64,000 nt of DNA from Nematostella vectensis (GCF_932526225.1 NC_064036.1:16886953-16950952), one strand, 5' to 3'; positions 45,401 through 54,535 are shown, counted from the stretch's first letter. Program-made: numbers and translations. The notes: a model not told the origin generated them from the sequence alone.

Positions 45401-48400
45401 GTCTGGTAGTACGCACCTGTTGGCGTGTGAGATGGTCTGGTAGTACGCACCTGTTGGCGTATGAGATGGTCTGGTAGTACGCACCTGTTGGCGTATGGGA
45501 TGGTCTGGTAGTACGCACCTGTTGGCCTATGAGATGGTCTGGTAGTACGCACCTTTTGGCCTATGAGATGGTCTGTTAGTACGCACCTGTTGGCGTGTGA
45601 GATGGTCTGTTAGTACGCACCTTTTGGCGTATAAGATGGTCTGGTAGTACGCACCTGTTGGCATGTGAGATGGTCTGGTAGTAACGCACCCGTTGGCATG
45701 TGAGATGGTCTGTTAGTACGCACCTGTTGGTGTATAAGATGGTCTGGTAGTACGCACTTGTTGGCGTACGAGATAGTCTGGTAGTATGCACCTGTTGGCG
45801 TATGAGATGGTCTGGTAGTACGCACCTGTTGGCGTATGGGATGGTCTGGTAGTACGCACCTGTTGGCGTATGAGATGGTCTGGTAGTACGCACCTGTTGG
45901 CGTGTGAGATGGTCTGGTAGTACGCACCTGTTGGCGTTTGAGATGGTCTGGTAGTACCCACCTGTTGGCGTGTGAGATGGTCTGGTAGTACGCACCTGTT
46001 GGCGTGTGAGATGGTCTGATAGTACGCACCTGTTGGCGTATGAGATGGTCTGGTAGTACGCACCTGTTGGCCTATGAGATGGTCTGGTAGTACGCACCTG
46101 TTGGCCTATGAGATGGTCTGGTAGTACGCACCTGTTGGCCTATGAGATGGTCTGGTAGTACGCACCTGTTGGCGTGTGAGATTGTCTGGTAGTACGCACC
46201 TGTTGGCGTGTGAGATGGTCTGGTAGTACGCACCTGTTGGCGTGTGAGATGGTCTGGTAGTACGCACCTGTTGGCGTGTGAGATGGTCTGGTAGTACGCA
46301 CCTGTTTGAGTATTAGATGGTCTGGTAGTACGCACCTGTTGGCGTATGAGATGGTCTGGTAGTACGCACCTGTTGGCGTGTGAGATGGTCTGGTAGGACG
46401 CACCCGTTGGCGTATGAGATGGTCTGGTAGTACGCACCTGTTGGCGTATGAGATTGTCTGGTAGTACGCACCTGTTGGCGTATGAGATGGTCTGGTAGTA
46501 CGCACCTGTTGGCGTGTGAGATGGTCTGGTAGTACGCACCTGTTGGCGTATGAGATGGTCTGGTAGTACGCACCTGTTGGCATGTGAGATGGTCTGGTAG
46601 TAACGCACCCGTTGGCATGTGAGATGTTCTGTTAGTACGCACCTGTTGGCGTATAAGATGGTCTGGTAGTACGCACCCGTTGGCATGTGAGATGGTCTGG
46701 TAGTACGCACCTGTTGGCGTATGAGATGGTCTGGTAGTACGCACCTGTTGGCATGTGAGATGGTCTGGTAGTAACGCACCCGTTGGCATGTGAGATGTTC
46801 AGTTAGTACGCACCTGTTGGCGTATAAGATGGTCTGGTAGTACGCACCCGTTGGCATGTGAGATGGTCTGGTAGTACGCACCTGTTGGCGTATGAGATGG
46901 TCTGGTAGTACGCACCTGTTGGCGTGTGAGATGGTCTGGTAGTACGCACCTGTTGGCGTGTGAGATGGTCTGGTAGTACGCACCTGTTGGCGTATGAGAT
47001 GGTCTGGTAGTACACACCTGTTGGCGCATAAGATGGTCTGGTAGTACGCACCCGTTGGCATGTGAGATGGTCTGGTAGTACGCACCTTTTGGCGTATGAG
47101 ATGGTCTGGTAGTACGCACCTGTTGGCGTGTGAGATGGTCTAGTAGTACGCACCTGTTGGCGTGTGAGATGGTCTGGTAGTACGCACCTGTTGGCGTATG
47201 AGATTGTCTGGTAGTACGCACCTGTTGGCGTATGAGATGGTCTGGTAGTACGCACCTGTTGGCGTATGAGATGGTCTGGTAGTACGCACCTGTTGGCGTA
47301 TGAGATAGTCTGGTAGTACGCACCTGTTGGCATGTGAGATGGTCTGGTAGTAACGCACCCGTTGGCATGTGAGATGTTCTGTTAGTACGCACCTGTTGGC
47401 GTATAAGATGGTCTGGTAGTACGCACCCGTTGGCATGTGAGATGGTCTGGTAGTACGCACCTGTTGGCGTATGAGACGGTCTGGTAGTACGCACCTGTTG
47501 GCATGTGAGATGGTCTGGTAGTAACGCACCCGTTGGCATGTGAGATGTTCTGTTAGTACGCACCTGTTGGCGTATAAGATGGTCTGGTAGTACGCACCCG
47601 TTGGCATGTGAGATGGTCTGGTAGTACGCACCTGTTGGCGTATGAGATGGTCTGGTAGTACGCACCTGTTGGCGTGTGAGATGGTCTGGTAGTACGCACC
47701 TTTTGGCGTATGAGTTGGTCTGGTAGTACGCACCTGTTGGCGTATGAGTTGGTCTGGTAGTACACACCCGCTGGCGTATGAGATGGTCTGGTAGTACGCA
47801 CCTGTTGGCGTATGAGATGGTCTGGTAGTGCGCACCTGTTGGCGTATGGGATGGTCTGGTAGTACGCACCTGTTGGCCTATGAGATGGTCTGGTAGTACG
47901 CACCTGTTGGCCTATGAGATGGTCTGGTAGTACGCACCTGTTGGCGTGTGAGATGGTCTGGTAGTACGCACCTGTTGGCCTATGAGATGGTCTGGTAGTA
48001 CGCACCTGTAGGCGTGTGAGATGGTCTGGTAGTACGCACCTGTTGGCGTGTGAGATGGTCTGGTAGTACGCACCTGTTGGCGTATGAGTTGGTCTGGTAG
48101 TACGCACCTGTTGGCGTGTGAGATGGTATGGTAGTACGCACCTGTTGGCCTATGAGATGGTCTGGTAGTACGCACCTGTTGGCGTGTGAGATGGTCTGGT
48201 AGTACGCACCTGTTGGCGTGTGAGATGGTCTGGTAGTACGCACCTGTTGGCGTATTAGATGGTCTGGTAGTACGCACCTGTTGGCGTATGAGTTGGTCTG
48301 GTAGTACGCACCTGTTGGCGTGTGAGATGGTCTGGTAGTACGCACTTGTTGGCGTATGAGATTGTCTGGTAGTACGCACCTGTTGGCGTATGAGATGGTC

Positions 48401-49415
48401 TGGTAGTACGCACCTGTTGGCATGTGAAATGTTCTGGTAGTACGCACCTGTTGGCGTGTGAGATGCTCTGGTAGTACGCACCTGTTGGCGTATGAGATGG
48501 TCTGGTAGTACGCACCTGTTGGCATGTGAGATGGTCTGGTAGTACGCACTTGTTGGCGTATGAGTTGGTCTGGTAGTACGCACCTGTTGGCGTGTGAGAT
48601 GGTCTGGTAGTAACGCACCCGTTGGCATGTGAGATGTTCTGTTAGTACGCACCTGTTGGCGTGTGAGATGGTCTGGTAGTACGCACCTGTTGGCGTATGA
48701 GATGGTCTGGTAGTACGCACCTGTTGGCGTATGAGATGGTCTGGTAGTACGCACCTGTTGGCCTATAAAATGGTCTGGTGGTACGCACTTGTTGGCGTAT
48801 GAGATGGTCTGGTAGTACACACATGTTGGCATGTGAGATTGTCTGGTAGTACGCACCTGTTGGCATGTGAGGTGGTCTGGTAGTACGCACCTGTTGGCAT
48901 GTGAGATGGTCTGGTAGTATGCACCTGTTGGCGTGTGAGATTGTCTGGCAGTACGCACCTGTTGGCGTATGAGTTGGTCTGGTAGTACACACCTGTTGGC
49001 GTATGAGATGGTCTGGTAGTACGCACCTGTTGGTGTATGAGTTGGTCTGGTAGTGCGCACCTGTTGGCGTATGAGATGGTCTGGTAGTACGCACCTGTTG
49101 GCGTATGAGATGGTCTGGTAGTACGCACCTGTTGGCGTGTGAGATGGTCTGGTAGTACGCACTTGTTGGTGCATGAGATGGTCTGGTAGTACGCACCCGT
49201 TGGTGCATGAGATGGTCTGGTAGTATGCACCTGTTTTCGTGTGAGATGGTCTGGTAGTACGCACCCGTTGGCGTGTGAGATGGTCTGGTAGTACGCACCT
49301 GTTGGCGTGTGAGATGGTCGGATAGTACGCACCTGTTGGCGTGTGAGATGTCCCGGTAGTACACACTCATCCTCTGCTTTCTCTAAGCTCAGGATCTCGC
49401 GTATCCTAAGGAATT
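27363..49415 (-). CDS. Tandem-domain receptor-type protein tyrosine phosphatase (3' part; D1 incomplete, D2 complete)
   Basis: Phase-consistent minus-strand exons encode the end of PTP domain D1 (36338-36473, 35775-35924) and a complete D2 (35068-35140, 34513-34589, 34287-34421, 31886-32008, 30293-30438, 29849-29984, 27363-27437). RPTPs hydrolyse phosphotyrosine: D1 is normally catalytic and D2 regulatory. D1 shows AGVGRTGAFLVIDA. D2 has WTE instead of WPD and QCSNGAGRSG instead of HCSAGVGRTG, as expected of a low-activity or inactive D2. The first ~190 residues of D1, including the KNRY, WPD and HCS parts, are not visible upstream, where a 12.9-kb minisatellite intron lies. Either these exons are missing from the assembly or the gene is truncated. 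The N-terminus is uncertain; candidate exons are at 49367, 51537 and 54536. The gene may stand alone or continue from the Calx-beta/TM exons at 63 kb. Confidence 0.75.
27503..27631. mobile_element. ~130-bp near-perfect palindrome
   Basis: CCTGGGTACC, AGACTTCTCTCG and GACGCTCAGCCAAAATG are followed by the inverted series CATTTTGGCTGAGCGTC, CGAGAGAAGTCT, GGTACCCAGG. It is a MITE-sized hairpin in the intron just 5' of the last phosphatase exon. Confidence 0.7.
27905..29140. mobile_element. ~1.24-kb foldback element with a nested palindrome
   Basis: Outer arms: CACGGGTATTAGGATACTTT ... GAACTCAGCGAATAAAAT (27910-27992), inverted at 29040-29135. A nested inverted repeat at about 28045-28515 includes GTTGTCGTCAACCGGCTT and its inverse. 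Three TGACGTCA palindromes lie at 28733-28780. A GACG tetranucleotide run is at 28861. It has no coding content. Confidence 0.7.
29370..29845. repeat. 36-bp Pro-rich in-frame minisatellite
   Basis: About 13 copies of a 36-bp unit immediately after the donor of the D2 signature exon. On the minus strand the unit reads GATCGCAGGTCAACCAGCCC then CCGCCCTCCCTCCCAG. It has a length divisible by three, is in frame with the upstream exon and encodes SQVNQPPPSLPG repeats. Each unit also contains a CCCTCCCTCCCAG acceptor-like and a CGCAG|GT donor-like motif. Confidence 0.88.
29849..29984 (-). CDS. RPTP D2: signature-loop exon
   Basis: 136 nt, phase 2 to 0; acceptor ATATCCTAG|T, donor CTG|GTGAGC. With the previous exon it gives CSNGAGRSGTLCAVL, keeping Cys and Arg of CX5R, then VVDVFQAVKVLRASRPGAVE. 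The frame stays open through the donor into the 36-bp repeat array. Confidence 0.88.
30293..30438 (-). CDS. RPTP D2: WPD-loop-equivalent exon
   Basis: 146 nt, phase 0 to 2; acceptor CTCTTTGCAG, donor TGCAG|GTAAAT. Encodes REVRHFQVLGWTEQKLP, ending AILVQCS. The WPD general-acid loop reads WTE and the histidine before the nucleophile Cys is Gln. Its acceptor is the master copy of the 29-bp array at 30439-31665. Confidence 0.86.
30439..31665. repeat. 29-bp minisatellite of splice acceptors with branch-point-like motif
   Basis: About 42 copies of a 29-bp unit. On the minus strand it reads TCTAATCACCTCTCTTTCCAG|GGCGCG: a CTAAT branch-site-like motif, a pyrimidine tract and CAG. The real acceptor of exon 30293-30438 is the last unit of the array (TCTTTGCAG|GGCGCG). 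The unit has no stop codon in several frames, so long ORFs on both strands are artefacts. Confidence 0.9.
31886..32008 (-). CDS. RPTP D2: QYWP exon
   Basis: 123 nt, phase 0 to 0; acceptor TCTGTTTAG, donor GAG|GTGTGT. Encodes RYRQYWPSRDAKSYGKIQVQ, then ITRRFVLTTKE, matching the C.QYWP...YG.I.V segment of PTP domains. Confidence 0.87.
32161..33190. repeat. 18-bp minisatellite (TGATGATGGTCATGTAGG)
   Basis: About 57 copies with T/C variation (GGTCATG against GGCCATG). It is in the intron between the central and QYWP exons of D2. As 18 is divisible by three, the minus-strand ORF is a monotonous MTIITY repeat and is not a gene. Confidence 0.93.
33215..33775. repeat. ~85-bp tandem repeats grading into GAT/GGT microsatellite
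   Basis: The segment GTTGATGATTGCGTTAGTGG then AGTTTGTGATGGTAGTAGTG recurs about four times at ~85 bp, then breaks into GATGATAATGGTGATGGTGG-type repeats. Intronic and non-coding. Confidence 0.85.
34287..34421 (-). CDS. RPTP D2: central exon
   Basis: 135 nt, phase 0 to 0; acceptor after a CTTCTTCTTGCTTC tract at AATAAG, donor AAAG|GTACTT. Encodes AYREKNAFILCPAPSSEDIT, then NFWQMVLDFSVGTVVMLYDT, the degenerate equivalent of YIATQGPL..T..DFWRMVWE......VML. Confidence 0.87.
34513..34589 (-). CDS. RPTP D2: YINASF-equivalent exon
   Basis: 77 nt, phase 1 to 0; acceptor CTTTGCAG, donor AAT|GTAAGG. Encodes IDKKSTLKSPAKRKL, then TAYMNASFAN, where YMNASF matches the conserved YINASF of PTP domains. 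Confidence 0.8.
34648..34730. repeat. Poly(G) and GT-rich tract
   Basis: Two G-runs of 10-20 bases separated by GTGTGTGTTTGGG. The minus strand is C-rich upstream of exon 34513-34589 and might extend its pyrimidine tract, but it is ~60 bp from the acceptor. It can form G-quadruplex-like sequence. Confidence 0.8.
35068..35140 (-). CDS. RPTP D2: N-terminal exon
   Basis: 73 nt, phase 0 to 1; acceptor AATTGTTCAG, donor TTTCAT|GTAAGT. Encodes RLSVIVPSSVPDVDVSSGSK, aligning with the NR.. VLPYD..RV segment at the start of PTP domains, in degenerate D2 form. Identification rests mainly on position, phase and splice sites. Confidence 0.65.
35337..35524. repeat. 44-bp tandem repeat
   Basis: Four full copies of a 44-bp unit, CAATAAACTTCCCTCCCTTC then CGCGTATGTATTTAACACCT and AGTT, nearly without differences between copies. 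Located in the intron between the last D1 exon and first D2 exon. Confidence 0.92.
35775..35924 (-). CDS. RPTP D1: C-terminal exon
   Basis: Exactly 50 codons, phase 0 to 0, acceptor TGCACACAG, donor CAG|GTTTAA (weak). Encodes EQYVFIHLAVLEALVCGSTD, then MARLSKLRTP and SGYEAEFQ, the usual C-terminal helices of an RPTP D1 and the linker into D2. Confidence 0.87.
36338..36473 (-). CDS. RPTP D1: signature-loop exon
   Basis: 136 nt, starts in phase 2 after acceptor ATTTCTGGCAG, ends in phase 0 at donor TCG|GTAAGA. Encodes AGVGRTGAFLVIDAMLRQAK, then VDIFNYVKAIREDRPHMVQT. The preceding exon should end with the codons for VHC plus two bases of serine; no such exon is seen. Confidence 0.88.
36572..36722. 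repeat. Unique flank duplicated into the 37-bp array (first copy)
   Basis: The sequence GACCTTTGAGTGAGCATCTG to ACGGCCGGAGG is repeated at 38463-38612 inside the array, followed both times by array units. A ~1.9-kb block (flank plus array) has been duplicated as a whole. Confidence 0.88.
36723..40370. repeat. 37-bp minisatellite with donor-like motif
   Basis: About 94 copies of a 37-bp unit. On the minus strand it reads AAGACTTTGGGTCATACACT then GTAG|GTATGTATCATTT; many units read CTGCAG|GTATGCAG. The CAG or TAG followed by GTATGT matches a 5' splice site in the sense orientation. It fills the 3' part of the large D1 intron and is interrupted by the duplicated flank at 38463-38612. Confidence 0.92.
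40371..49366. repeat. 34-bp minisatellite, ~9 kb, with higher-order repeats
   Basis: About 264 copies of a 34-bp unit. On the minus strand it reads CCAACAG|GTGCGTACTACC then AGACCATCTCACACG; CAG|GTGCGT is donor-like. The unit lacks stop codons in all three minus frames, so ORFs of up to ~480 residues (TPTGAYYQTISHANRCVLPD) appear; they are artefacts. A ~2247-bp block at about 42.3-44.55 kb is repeated almost unchanged at about 44.55-46.8 kb. Confidence 0.94.
49367..49415 (-). CDS. Candidate juxtamembrane exon upstream of the phosphatase
   Basis: 49 nt between acceptor ACGTTTTGTAG and a GA|GTGTGT donor. The phases (1 to 2) would join in frame with exon 51537-51666 or 54536-54575 upstream and with 36338-36473 downstream. 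Encodes FLRIREILSLEKAED. A direct join would skip most of D1, so one or more exons are probably missing. The donor lies at the exact edge of the 34-bp array. No domain match is visible. Confidence 0.35.
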
Positions 49416-49452
49416 CTACAAAACGTAGTTTTTGTTAACTGAAATCATAAGC

Positions 49453-49520
49453 AAACGCTATGTGTAGATGAGTGGTGATAAGGTCACAAACGCTATGTGT
49501 AGACGAGTGGTGATAAGGTT
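49453..49520. repeat. Short direct duplication (~35 bp, two copies)
   Basis: CAAACGCTATGTGTAGATGA then GTGGTGATAAGGT appears twice in tandem with one substitution. Confidence 0.75.
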
Positions 49521-51536
49521 ATCATCGCGGAATCGACCTCCACCACAACCAACACAACAACTGATTCCCTCTTGCGCAGACCGTTTTGTGTCGCTCGTTT
49601 ACTTTGCTTCATATCTACCTCTGCTGAAACGAGTCGGATTTCCGGTCCCCGAAAATGACCAATCACAGCGAACCTTCTAAATTTCGGCGGCTACATCCAG
49701 ACCCCGCTACTTTGCTCTCTTTTGGCTCGATTTGGCTGAGCGTACTTTCAGTGAAACGTCAACAGAGAAAATTTAAGATGAAGATAGTTCAGCACGCTGC
49801 TAGTGCTAAAGAACTATATGGAGGTCTGTAACATTTTTTGGAGGTAGCAATTTTGGTGGCTTATTTCTTATTGAATAAGCTGAATCGAACCGAGACATTC
49901 CCCTTATATTCAACCGTTTATGTCCGGAAACATCTTGTGTCGTTGAATATACTCTAAGTAGTTTTACTTACTTTATTTCAACAAGGTAGTATTTTTTAGA
50001 ATTTTTTAGGAGCCGTTCTTTTCAACTTTAAATATTTTACAGTTATGATCTAATTTTTAGCCCAGCTTTCAGTTTATAACAGTTGGATTAACCGATACAG
50101 TTTATTATCAGTTAAAAGGAACAAATGGAAATAAAAACTTCTCCACCGTGGTGGAGCCTGCAAATCCACAAAACGAGATACATACAATGATTAATGCGTT
50201 GAACATCATCATTTTTATACAGAAAATTATTCTTTACAAAATAAATATATATATAAATGTAGCCTACTTCACTTTTGAGGGAAGGGTTGATTTTGAAAAA
50301 TACCATCCCTACATCATTTTACACGATTTGACATGCAATACAATTATGAACGTATTAGGGTCGAAAACGAAAGTTGTGAAGATGTCAGACTATGAAAAAA
50401 ATGATGAATTTGACTGGATCATCAACTCGTGAAAGGAGGGCAACTTCGCAGCATTCATTTTTTAGATTTAAAGCCTTTTTTTATTTATCGTGGTTGCAAG
50501 GGGGGTTGCTCTGAAAGACGATGACTCAACTTTAAAAGGAACTTGTCGAGATGAAGTAGTATAGGTCAATGAATATGGACTCTCTTGAATGTGGCATGGA
50601 GAAGTGCGAAAGTAAATGATTAAATTAAATTATTTAAAATTGATTCTACGGCAAACATCCATTCAAGCAACACGCCGGATTGCTAGTGTTATTGATAACA
50701 ACAGACTTTTCCCGGTTGAAATATTTTCCTTTTACTTTCCTTAAAGATTCAGGCACCTTAATTAAAAGCGTTAAGTATCTTATTTCACATCCCAATCAGA
50801 TTTATTGAGTTCAAGGCTTACAAGTGTTCGACAGCGGCATATCAAAATTTACGACCAAACATTATTTAACGAACCTCCCAATCCATCATAAAATTTTCCC
50901 CGTTGAGAAATCTCTTTGCCGTTAATACACCTACATTGAAAAAATAATAATCTCGGTGGATTCATTTCCACGAAAAATAATTAAAAGTAGATTGCAAATT
51001 ATATTTATAACTTTTTCGAAAGCAAAACATTATTCAGCAATCATGCTCGGTGACCAAAAAGAAAAAGAAATACTTCTAAGAAAAAAAAACAAACTTTATC
51101 AGCAGCTTGTGTTTTAAAATGTTTATAACTCAATGAATGATAAAAATTAACAAGCCTTTTCATTTTTGTTCTTTACAGTATACTTCAATAATACAAATAC
51201 AATTTAATAGTTTTGAAATCACGAGGATTGCTCAAACCTAAAATTTTGGTATTTTGTAAATCAAGCGACTTCGTGAACCTTGGTTGGTTGATGAAAAAAA
51301 AAATAATTCGGATAAACGTAAGAATAAGGATTCTATCTTCTGGTAACAATTTATCTATTGTATGTACTATAGAAACTACAGACATTTGTCCAATGGCCTG
51401 AATAGTGTTTTGAATTTGAGGAATTTATATATAGCACGAGCGCATTATTTAGTGTGGGGCTCCGCTTTGGGCAGTGCCTAAATATATCTTGTTTATGAGT
51501 ATAGACAAAGCTTTTGAAAAGAACACAATTTTGTAC
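49521..51536. other. AT-rich non-coding region
   Basis: No exon with recognisable homology or well-paired splice sites was found on either strand; short ORFs here look random. If the exon at 51537-51666 belongs to the phosphatase gene, this is its first intron. Confidence 0.5.
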
Positions 51537-51666
51537 CTGTCGAACGTCGTGGATAATTCCTCATTATATTCATTGTGTAATCTGAGATGAGAAAGCAATA
51601 ACCCAAATACATGACGACAACAAGGGCGAAGAGAAAAAGAAGCTTTTTTAAATCTTGCACAGCCAT
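51537..51666 (-). CDS. Candidate first exon with a signal-anchor or transmembrane segment
   Basis: An ATG at 51666 opens 130 nt ending in phase 1 at donor CGACAG|GTACAA. It encodes MAVQDLKKLLFLFALVVVMY, then LGYCFLISDYTMN: a basic start and a ~20-residue hydrophobic stretch, typical of a signal anchor (type II) or uncleaved signal. It could begin the phosphatase gene or a separate gene. No acceptor of quality precedes the ATG, which suits a first exon. Confidence 0.42.
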
Positions 51667-53159
51667 CTCCACTTTACCCCGTACACGCAGTACTCACGTT
51701 TCGCAAAAGTTACCATGGTAAAAAAGACACACACACGCACAAAAACTAGAAATGAGGTTAATCAAACTTATATTGCTTGGAAACATGTTTTGCATATAAT
51801 TAAACTACCATAGTCATAGCCACGTTCTCGAATGTAAATACTTTCAAAAAGCTTTTAGCTTCTAGGATTCCATTGTTTAGGCTGGTAGCCCGTGTCAATA
51901 ACGGAGCTGCTATTTTTTACTTCTCTAATTTGCAGGGAAGTGTCCCTTTTGAGGGCCATCTTTGAACCTCTTGGAACCTCATCACAGGGATTATGAATAG
52001 TTCCGGTTCATGACATACAGTTATAAATTCTAATAAAAAATCCGCCCACTTAAGGCCTCATTACACAAAAGAACACCCACGGATACCTTAAGGTAATTCC
52101 TTTGAAATGGTTCTACTATCCAGATTTTTTTATAACTTGGCATAAACAACATTGAAGTTAAGGGCTTCAATGTAATAAAAAATGGGGGTACCGACTTCGT
52201 TTTCACAACAAAGGGAGTAGAGTTGACGCGTTTTTACTGATCGCGCGGGGAAAAATCCCAATTCTTAGTTTTCAAAAATAGGCCTATATTCTTTAAAAAT
52301 TACGTCTGTTTCAGTGTCGAGCCGCCAAAATCTGATCTCTTAAACAATAACCCGTCTCGTGTGCACAAGATTACAGTGCTTTTGCTTACACAATTTATCT
52401 TACTTATCTTTAAATTACTCACGAGAGTTGACTCATTGCATTATCCTGCGCCATTTCGCGTTACCATGGTAAAAGACAAAATTAAATGGGAGGCGGTAAA
52501 ATATAATAAATAATAAAAAACAAGAGTGACATAAAGACAAGATTTGTTTATAGCTACTTTTATAAGTTGAATAAAAAGACAGTGATAAATTAAATCATAG
52601 ACAATTGATGTGATGAATTTATTATAAAAAATGTCCATAAAGTTATGTATTTTAAAGTTAAAACTAAGTAAAGGTAAAAGGAACTTTAACATTTGGTCGT
52701 GCACTAGAAAATGCTTTGAAGCAATGGTATCATTAACAATCTGTCCAAGGTGTAAGCAAGATTTCATTACACGTTTTAATTTAAGGACGCAAGCAATACC
52801 TCAACAGAAAACAACATCACATCCTTTAATTAAAAATCATTTAATACATAAAAATTATGTACGTTTTTATATAATCTCTTAATAATAGCCATACATCATT
52901 GGCTTATTTAGCCAAGGCAATAACGAATCCAGTGTCGATTATAGTCGTATTTCTCTGATAGTTTTAGGCGAAATGTAAATAATTCTGAGCATTTTCCTAA
53001 ATTCCTTATAACCTTTTAAAATTGATAGATTTGTTCGATTCTTTATATTTTCATCTTCCAAATGTTATGTGGTTCGTATGGATACCAAATAACAAGCGTT
53101 CCCGCGAATGACTCAGGTCTGTAATATTGAGGCATTTTGATCAACTTCGGAAAAAAGGG

Positions 53160-54456
53160 GATCAAGACGCAGCTCTTACAAGCTGCAATTTGATTGGGCA
53201 AATGAACAATATCCGCACCTCGAGGGTCAGTACGCAGCTCTTACAAGCTGCAATTTGATTGGGCAAATGAACAATATCCGCACCTCGAGGGTCATTACGC
53301 AGCTCTTACAAGCTGCAATTTGATTGAGCAAATGAACAATATCCGCACCTCGAGGGTCAGTACACAGCTCTTACAAGCTGCAATTTGATTGAGCAAATGA
53401 ACAATATCCGCACCTCGAGGGTCAGTACACAGCTCTTACAAGCTGCAATTTGATTGAGCAAATGAACAATATCCGCACCTCGAGGGTCAGTACGCAGCTC
53501 TTACAAGCTGCAATTTGATTGGGCAAATGAACAATATCCGCACCTCGAGGGTCAGTACACAGCTCTTACAAGCTGCAATTTGATTGGGCAAATGAACAAT
53601 ATCCGCACCTCGAGGGTCATTACGCAGCTCTTACAAGCTGCAATTTGATTGAGCAAATGAACAATATCCGCACCTCGAGGGTCAGTACACAGCTCTTACA
53701 AGCTGCAATTTGATTGGGCAAATGAACAATATCCGCACCTCGAGGGTCAGTACGCAGCTCTTACAAGCTGCAATTTGATTGAGCAAATGAACAATATCCG
53801 CACCTCGAGGGTCAGTACACAGCTCTTACAAGCTGCAATTTGATTGAGCAAATGAACAATATCCGCACCTCGAGGGTCAGTACACAGCTCTTACAAGCTG
53901 CAATTTGATTGGGCAAATGAACAATATCCGCACCTCGAGGGTCAGTACGCAGCTCTTACAAGCTGCAATTTGATTGGGCAAATGAACAATATCCGCACCT
54001 CGAGGGTCATTACGCAGCTCTTACAAGCTGCAATTTGATTGAGCAAATGAACAATATCCGCACCTCGAGGGTCAGTACACAGCTCTTACAAGCTGCAATT
54101 TGATTGAGCAAATGAACAATATCCGCACCTCGAGGGTCAGTACACAGCTCTTACAAGCTGCAATTTGATTGAGCAAATGAACAATATCCGCACCTCGAGG
54201 GTCAGTACGCAGCTCTTACAAGCTGCAATTTGATTGGGCAAATGAACAATACCGCACCTCGAGGGTCAGTACGCAGCTCTTACAAGCTGCAATTTGATTG
54301 GGCAAATGAACAATACCGCACCTCGAGGGTCAGTACACAGCTCTTACAAGCTGCAATTTGATTGGGCAAATGAACAATATCCGCACCTCGAGGGTCAGTA
54401 CGCAGCTCTTACAAGCTGCAATTTGATTGGGCAATGAATACTATCCGCACCTCGAC
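53160..54456. repeat. 65-bp minisatellite with internal hairpin
   Basis: About 20 copies of a 65-bp unit containing CAGCTCTTACAAGCTG (an inverted repeat), CAATTTGATTG(G/A)GCAAATGA and CCGCACCTCGAGG. Copies vary at G/A (GGGCA or GAGCA) and TACGCAG/TACACAG. On the minus strand it includes GCAGCTT|GTAAGAG, a donor-like motif. It starts ~80 bp inside the putative intron after 54536-54575. Confidence 0.93.
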
Positions 54457-54535
54457 ACAAAGAACGAGAGAATAGAGACAAAAGAACTCCTTCGTTGAAC
54501 AAAGATAATAGGAGACAAAGCAGCTGCGTACTTAC

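Noticed and set aside
36723-49366. CRISPR-like array of 34-37-bp repeats
   Set aside because: Units are contiguous without unique spacers, and the context is eukaryotic.
40266-49370. Many long minus-strand ORFs (up to 484 codons) with TPTGAYYQTISHANRCVLPD repeats
   Set aside because: They are read-through of a 34-bp repeat without stop codons in any minus frame; overlapping ORFs in all three frames encode the same repeat, which is expected of a satellite and not of a gene.
52423-52454. Third candidate first exon (MAQDNAMSQL, donor GTGAGT)
   Set aside because: It has a good donor, but its end phase (2) fits no following exon I found and the reading is too short to judge. The TTACCATGGTAA palindrome shared with 51.7 kb was noted but has no clear meaning.
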